This document shows, one piece after another, positions 59,972 through 64,000 of a DNA stretch of 64,000 bases. How positions within the stretch are numbered: the stretch's first letter is position 1; each line of letters opens with the position of its first letter. The DNA is from Oscillospiraceae bacterium (GTDB lineage: Bacteria > Bacillota > Clostridia > Oscillospirales > Oscillospiraceae). The notes under the pieces are model-generated. The model ran no database searches and was not told where the DNA came from. It worked only from the letters and a program-made list of their open reading frames with translations. A program made the position numbers and the translations under genes. The stretch is taken from contig WRAO01000012.1 in assembly GCA_009780175.1 (NCBI GenBank), forward strand, positions 1 through 64,000, written 5' to 3'.

Positions 59972-61099
59972 ATGATTCGGTTTGAAAACGTGTCTAAGAG
60001 CTACAAACAGCAGAAGGTCGTTTCCGATGTTTCGTTTACGATCAACGACCATGAGCTTGTGGTATTGATCGGGCCGAGCGGGTGCGGAAAGACCACGATG
60101 CTCAAAATGATTAACCGCTTGACCAATCCGACCAGCGGACGGATTTTGATTAACGAGGAAGATATCCGAAATCGGAGCGAAGTGGAACACCGAAAGAGCA
60201 TCGGCTATGTGATTCAGTCTATTGGGCTATTTCCGCACATGACGATCCGGCAAAATATCGAGATTATCCCTCGGTTGCAGGGCAAGAATAAGGATGAGAT
60301 TTTACAAAAGAGCCGTGAACTGATGCAGATGGTGGGCCTCGACCCCGATCTCTATTTTGATCGTTACCCCTATCAACTCTCCGGCGGACAGCAGCAGCGC
60401 GTCGGCGTGGCTCGTGCGTTTGCCTGTGATCCTGATATTATCTTAATGGACGAGCCGTTCTCCGCTCTTGATCCGCTTACACGTCTACAGTTGCAAGACG
60501 AACTGGCGGATCTGCAGACGAAGATGAAGAAAACCATCGTATTCGTCACGCACGATATGGACGAAGCGGTGAAAATCGCCGACCGCATCTGCATTATCAA
60601 CGAGGGGCAGATTGTGCAGTATGATACGGTGGAAGAGATTATGAAACATCCGGCGAATGAATTTGTCGCCGAATTTGTCGGGCGTAATCGGATTTGGACT
60701 TCGCCGGAGTATATCTATGCGAAAGACATCATGGTGAAGAATCCGGTCTGTGTGAGTCCGAGCACTTCCCTCTTCCGCTGTATGGAGCGGATGAGAATGT
60801 ATAAGGTGGATAGCTTGTTTGTCGTAGACAGCGAGAAACAACTCCTCGGCCTTGTGCAGGCGAAGATGATACAGACACAGGCGAATACTTCTATCCCGGT
60901 TTCTGAGATTATGCATAAAGACATAGATGGCATCGGGCCCGATACAAATATCGTAGAAATTTTGCAGAAGGTCAGCGAGAAGGGCATCAATACGATCCCC
61001 GTCGTCGATGAGAGGCATGTATTGGTGGGACTGATTACAAAGAGCAGTCTGCTCACTACGCTCAGCCATCAGTATCTTGACACATCGGAGGTGGTCTAA
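59972..61099 (+). CDS. opuCA: glycine betaine/carnitine/choline ABC transporter ATP-binding protein
   Basis: A 375-aa ATPase. Walker A GPSGCGKTT (34-42), signature LSGGQQQRVGVARAFACDPD, Walker B IILMDEPFSALDP and the switch His in VFVTHDMDEAVKIADRI. The C-terminal part (about 250-370) holds two CBS domains (DIMVKNPVCVSPSTSLFRCM; INTIPVVDERHVLVGLI). In OpuC-type systems these sense ionic strength, and c-di-AMP binds there in some species. The stop abuts the permease ATG. Confidence 0.94.
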   Translation: MIRFENVSKSYKQQKVVSDVSFTINDHELVVLIGPSGCGKTTMLKMINRLTNPTSGRILINEEDIRNRSEVEHRKSIGYVIQSIGLFPHMTIRQNIEIIPRLQGKNKDEILQKSRELMQMVGLDPDLYFDRYPYQLSGGQQQRVGVARAFACDPDIILMDEPFSALDPLTRLQLQDELADLQTKMKKTIVFVTHDMDEAVKIADRICIINEGQIVQYDTVEEIMKHPANEFVAEFVGRNRIWTSPEYIYAKDIMVKNPVCVSPSTSLFRCMERMRMYKVDSLFVVDSEKQLLGLVQAKMIQTQANTSIPVSEIMHKDIDGIGPDTNIVEILQKVSEKGINTIPVVDERHVLVGLITKSSLLTTLSHQYLDTSEVV

Positions 61100-61753
61100 A
61101 TGGAAGCATTAAGAAACCTCTTTGCCTTTATGTCGGCTAACTCTTCCGTTCTCATTGACAAGACCATAGAACATATGCAAATCACAGGGACCGCGATTGG
61201 CATCGCTATTTTGCTCGGCGTTCCGCTTGGTATTTTGATTAGCTACGTTGTGCCGCTGAAAAAACCTGTCATCGGGTTCGCCAACGTGATGCAGGCCATC
61301 CCCAGCCTCGCGCTCCTTGGATTTTTGGTGCCGTTTTTGGGTATTGGAAGAACGCCTGCGGTATTTGCGGTTGTCGTATACTCCCTCCTGCCTATTCTCA
61401 AAAACACAGTGACTGGCCTTGCGAATGTAAACGCAGACACGTTGGAGGCGGCCCGCGGCATTGGGATGACGCAGCTTCAAATACTTACCCGTGTTAAAAT
61501 TCCGCTTGCGCTGCCTGTGATCTTTGCGGGGGTTCGCATCTCAGCGGTGACCTCGGTCGGACTTGTCACGCTCGCTTCGTTTATCGGCGCGGGCGGGCTG
61601 GGTGATATCATCTTTGCCGGCATCCGTACGCTGAATACGAACCAACTCCTTGCGGGTGCGCTCGTGGCGTGTATTTTGGCCCTCACAGTAGACCGGATTG
61701 GCGGGATTATCGAAAAACTGGTCACGCCGGCCTGCTTTAAAGAGCGGAAATAG
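61100..61753 (+). CDS. opuCB: OpuC/ProW-type ABC permease
   Basis: A 217-aa permease with about six TM helices and the EAA-like loop LEAARGIGMTQLQILTRVKI. Other blocks: IAILLGVPLGILISYVV, FANVMQAIPSLALLGFLVPF and SFIGAGGLGDIIFAG. It directly follows opuCA (TAA-ATG). Only one permease gene is present; OpuC systems often have two, but a homodimer would suffice. Confidence 0.93.
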   Translation: MEALRNLFAFMSANSSVLIDKTIEHMQITGTAIGIAILLGVPLGILISYVVPLKKPVIGFANVMQAIPSLALLGFLVPFLGIGRTPAVFAVVVYSLLPILKNTVTGLANVNADTLEAARGIGMTQLQILTRVKIPLALPVIFAGVRISAVTSVGLVTLASFIGAGGLGDIIFAGIRTLNTNQLLAGALVACILALTVDRIGGIIEKLVTPACFKERK

Positions 61754-61802
61754 GAACTGCGGAAATTCCATGAAGGATACAACATATGAGGAGGGTTCTA
61801 TT

Positions 61803-62699
61803 ATGAAGAAACGGATTGTTGCACTATTGGTCATTGTGGCGCTTATGGTTGGGCTGCTTGCCGGTTGCGGCGGAGGCGGGAATGATCGCGACCGCATTGT
61901 CGTGGGCGCGAAGGATTTTACTGAGCAAATGATTTTGGGGTATATGACCACCATCCTTTTGGAGCATCATACGGATCTTGACGTAGATTTTCGACATGGC
62001 ATGGGCACTCACGTCCTCTTTGCGGCGCTCACGGGCGGCGATGTGGATGTGTATATCGAGTACACGGGTACGGTTTACGGTTCGATCCTCGGGTATACTG
62101 ACACTTTACCTGCTGCGGAAACCTATGCGATTGCGCAGAGAGAATTGGATGAGCGTTATGACATCCTGATGCTTGACCCGCTGGGCTTTAACAACACGTA
62201 TACGCTCGCAGTACGTCAAGATACGGCCGCGCAGTTTAACCTTCGGACGATTTCCGATCTCATCGCGGTATCCGATCAGCTCACGCTTGGCGCTACGTTT
62301 GAATTTTTGAACAGATATGACGGATGGCTGGGATTGCGCCAAGTATATGCAGGTATTGCTTTTAGAAATGAAGTTGCGCTCGATGGTACGCTCCGCTATG
62401 CGGCGATCGACAATGATGAAATCCAGGTCACGGACGCGTTTTCCACCGATGGGATGTTGCTCGCGTTTGACCTTGTGGTATTGGAGGACGATCTCGCATT
62501 CTTCCCGCCCTATTTCGCCGCGCCGATCATCCGGAGGGATACTTCGGAGAGACATCCGGAGCTCCTTACGATCCTCGCTATGCTTGCGGATGTCCTTGAC
62601 GACGACACGATGCGCGGACTCAATTACAGAGTGGATGTGTTGCACGAGAACCCAAGCGCGGTTGCCCAAGACTTCTTGCAGTCTCGCGGGCTGATCTAA
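61803..62699 (+). CDS. opuCC: OpuC-type substrate-binding lipoprotein
   Basis: A 298-aa protein from ATG 61803. The signal peptide ends in LLAGC (Cys22). The mature protein starts IVVGAKDFTEQMILGYMTTI, the classic ProX/OpuCC start, and has VDVYIEYTGTVYGSIL and LGFNNTYTLAVRQD. Aromatic residues in these blocks usually form the cage for quaternary amines. Exact substrate (betaine, carnitine or choline) not determinable. A terminator follows. Confidence 0.92.
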   Translation: MKKRIVALLVIVALMVGLLAGCGGGGNDRDRIVVGAKDFTEQMILGYMTTILLEHHTDLDVDFRHGMGTHVLFAALTGGDVDVYIEYTGTVYGSILGYTDTLPAAETYAIAQRELDERYDILMLDPLGFNNTYTLAVRQDTAAQFNLRTISDLIAVSDQLTLGATFEFLNRYDGWLGLRQVYAGIAFRNEVALDGTLRYAAIDNDEIQVTDAFSTDGMLLAFDLVVLEDDLAFFPPYFAAPIIRRDTSERHPELLTILAMLADVLDDDTMRGLNYRVDVLHENPSAVAQDFLQSRGLI

Positions 62700-62714
62700 T
62701 CCTCCCTTGAATAA

Positions 62715-62758
62715 AAACCGCCGCCTTCCCTGTTTTGGGGAAGGCGGCGGTTTTGTTT
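62715..62758. terminator. bidirectional terminator
   Basis: A perfect 17-bp stem AAAACCGCCGCCTTCCC with its complement (62739-62755) around a 7-nt loop, between convergent opuCC and the biotin enzyme gene. Confidence 0.95.
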
Positions 62759-62770
62759 TGGAGGTTCTGC

Positions 62771-64000
62771 CTATTTCATGCGGATCAGCAATTGGCCGGC
62801 TTTGACTGGTTGGTTCTCTCGGACGCAGATTTCATCAACCACGCCATTTGCGCGGGCCACGACGGTGGTTTCCATTTTCATGGCCTCGATCACGACAAGT
62901 ACGTCATTCATCTTGACTTCGGCGCCCGGCGTTGCTACGATCCGGCTGACACGGCCTTGGATGCCGGCGCCGATCTCCATTGGATTAGCGGGGTCTGCCA
63001 GTTCGATCATCTGGGCGGTCGCGGCTTTTTTTGCGTTTTGGGCCGTGATCTCGCGCCGGATGCCGTTGAGTTCGAAGACCACGTTGCAGTTGCCGTCTTC
63101 ATCGGGATCTCCCACGGTGATGAGTTTGATGAAGAGGATTTTTCCGTCTGCGATTTCGACTTGGGTCACTTCGCCGGGGACCAGGCCGTGGAAGAAGACA
63201 GGGGTGTCCATGGTCGTGAGATCTGAATACTCTTGCAGGTGCTTTTGGAAGTCTTCGAACACTTTGGGATACATGCAATAGGATACGAGGTCTTGCATTG
63301 TTGGGTCTTCCAGGAAGGCGCCTACTTTCGTTTTCAGTTGTTCGAAATCAACCGGCGGCAAGAGGTCGCCGGGGCGGCAGGTGATGGGGGTCTTCCCTTT
63401 TAGGACTACTTCCTGGAGGTCTTTTGGGAAACCGCCCTGGGGCTGGCCCATCATACCTTCGAAGTAGCTCACGACGGAATCCGGGAAGGCCAGGGCTTTT
63501 CCTTTTTCTACGATGGTTTTATCGGTTAGGTCGTTCTGCACCATGAAGATTGCGAGGTCGCCTACCATTTTAGAGGATGGGGTGACTTTTACGATGTCGC
63601 CGAGGATTTCGTTGGCCTCGCGGTATTTCTCTTTGACATCCATGAAGCGGTGCCCGAGGCCGAGGTTATTTACTTGCGACTGGAGGTTCGAATATTGCCC
63701 GCCGGGGATTTCGTAGCGGTAGATATCTGTCGTCGGGGTGGTAAGGTCCGCTTCGAAGGCGGCGTAGAGTTTGCGAACGCCGCTCCAATAGTTGGAGATG
63801 GGGAGCAGATCGGCGTCTTTGAGGCCGGTGTCTCTCTCATGGCCTTCGAAGGTCGTCACAATCGCGTTCATGGAGGGCTGGCTTGTGATGGAGGAGAAGG
63901 ATGCGACCGCCGCGTCTACAATGTCTACACCCGCTTCCGCCGCCTTGATTGCGGCCGCGACGCCATTTCCGCTGGTGTCATGTGTGTGGAAGTGGATGGG
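62771..64000 (-). CDS. pyruvate carboxylase/oxaloacetate decarboxylase alpha-type biotin protein, C-terminal part
   Basis: The last 410 codons of a gene whose start lies beyond the window. The visible part begins in the carboxyltransferase barrel: PIHFHTHDTSGNGVAAAIK includes the HxH metal ligands. It continues through the conserved carboxylase domain (EIPGGQYSNLQSQVNNLG; LGHRFMDVKEKYREANEILG). It ends in a biotinyl domain with the biotin lysine in VVIEAMKMETTVV. It could be the B subunit of a two-subunit pyruvate carboxylase, a full-length pyruvate carboxylase or OadA; the missing N-terminus decides. Confidence 0.93.
   Translation of the reverse strand, partial: PIHFHTHDTSGNGVAAAIKAAEAGVDIVDAAVASFSSITSQPSMNAIVTTFEGHERDTGLKDADLLPISNYWSGVRKLYAAFEADLTTPTTDIYRYEIPGGQYSNLQSQVNNLGLGHRFMDVKEKYREANEILGDIVKVTPSSKMVGDLAIFMVQNDLTDKTIVEKGKALAFPDSVVSYFEGMMGQPQGGFPKDLQEVVLKGKTPITCRPGDLLPPVDFEQLKTKVGAFLEDPTMQDLVSYCMYPKVFEDFQKHLQEYSDLTTMDTPVFFHGLVPGEVTQVEIADGKILFIKLITVGDPDEDGNCNVVFELNGIRREITAQNAKKAATAQMIELADPANPMEIGAGIQGRVSRIVATPGAEVKMNDVLVVIEAMKMETTVVARANGVVDEICVRENQPVKAGQLLIRMK

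Overview
The window looks like chromosomal DNA of an endospore-forming member of the Clostridia (Firmicutes). The evidence is a spoVM/sipL spore-coat pair, the conserved Firmicutes block yicC-remA-gmk-rpoZ-priA-def-fmt-rsmB-rlmN-prpC-prkC-rsgA-spoVM, a cdaA-cdaR pair, extra-long HPF, strong AGGAGG ribosome sites and sigma-A promoters. Base composition is moderately GC-rich, with visibly AT-richer small genes scattered between housekeeping genes. A gut-type Oscillospirales-like genome is a reasonable guess but cannot be proved from the sequence. Almost everything is ordinary chromosome. I see no prophage, plasmid, insertion-sequence transposase or CRISPR array.

Layout. 1-2.7 kb: the start of a tripartite tricarboxylate transporter binding protein facing left, divergent from a FadR-type regulator overlapping an M24 peptidase. 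2.7-3.5 kb: an AT-rich gap with a small cluster of DnaA-box-like words, then tRNA-Thr(CGT) and tRNA-Pro(GGG). 3.5-11.7 kb (minus): tsaD, a lipoprotein, rimI, polA, a membrane protein gene split by an in-frame TAG, a lipoprotein, cysS, tcdA. 11.8-15.9 kb: a frameshifted small lipoprotein, then an FMN riboswitch with terminator controlling ribD-ribE-ribBA-ribH. 15.9-18.9 kb: yebC, a 40-aa Lys/Gln-rich protein, sipL, a 23-aa spoVM and a 52-aa membrane peptide.

19-37.6 kb (minus): the long translation/signalling block (GNAT, rsgA, prkC, prpC, rlmN, rsmB, fmt, def, priA, rpoZ, gmk, remA, yicC), with accessory genes inserted between priA and def and flanked by a duplicated piece of the priA 3' end. 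It is preceded by a membrane protein, a J-domain protein, a DUF5685 protein and the c-di-AMP synthase pair cdaR/cdaA. 37.6-42 kb: a selenium-type cysteine desulfurase with a DUF3343 partner, a DUF4854 lipoprotein behind a palindromic promoter, an unusual exporter-HutD fusion, a phosphatidyltransferase and a DUF3592 protein. 42-47.3 kb: a degenerate P-type-ATPase-like membrane protein, rlmB and metK.

47.4-54 kb: a rhomboid-like zinc-ribbon protein, a MerR/TipAS regulator with a textbook 19-bp-spacer promoter, serA-serC, mtaB and an IscS/NifS-type cysteine desulfurase. 54-59.6 kb: an HD nucleotidase, an ACT/UPF0210 pair, degV, a YgjV-type protein, an ECF sigma factor with a tiny membrane partner, and hpf. 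59.9-64 kb: an OpuC-type compatible-solute ABC transporter and the C-terminal part of a pyruvate-carboxylase-like biotin enzyme running off the end.

The items most worth following are the P-type ATPase pseudoenzyme, the exporter-HutD fusion, the in-frame TAG gene, the priA-tail duplication, and several operator/promoter arrangements. None amounts to proof of a new system. Coordinates and motifs were read by eye; family names come from recognition, not from searches.
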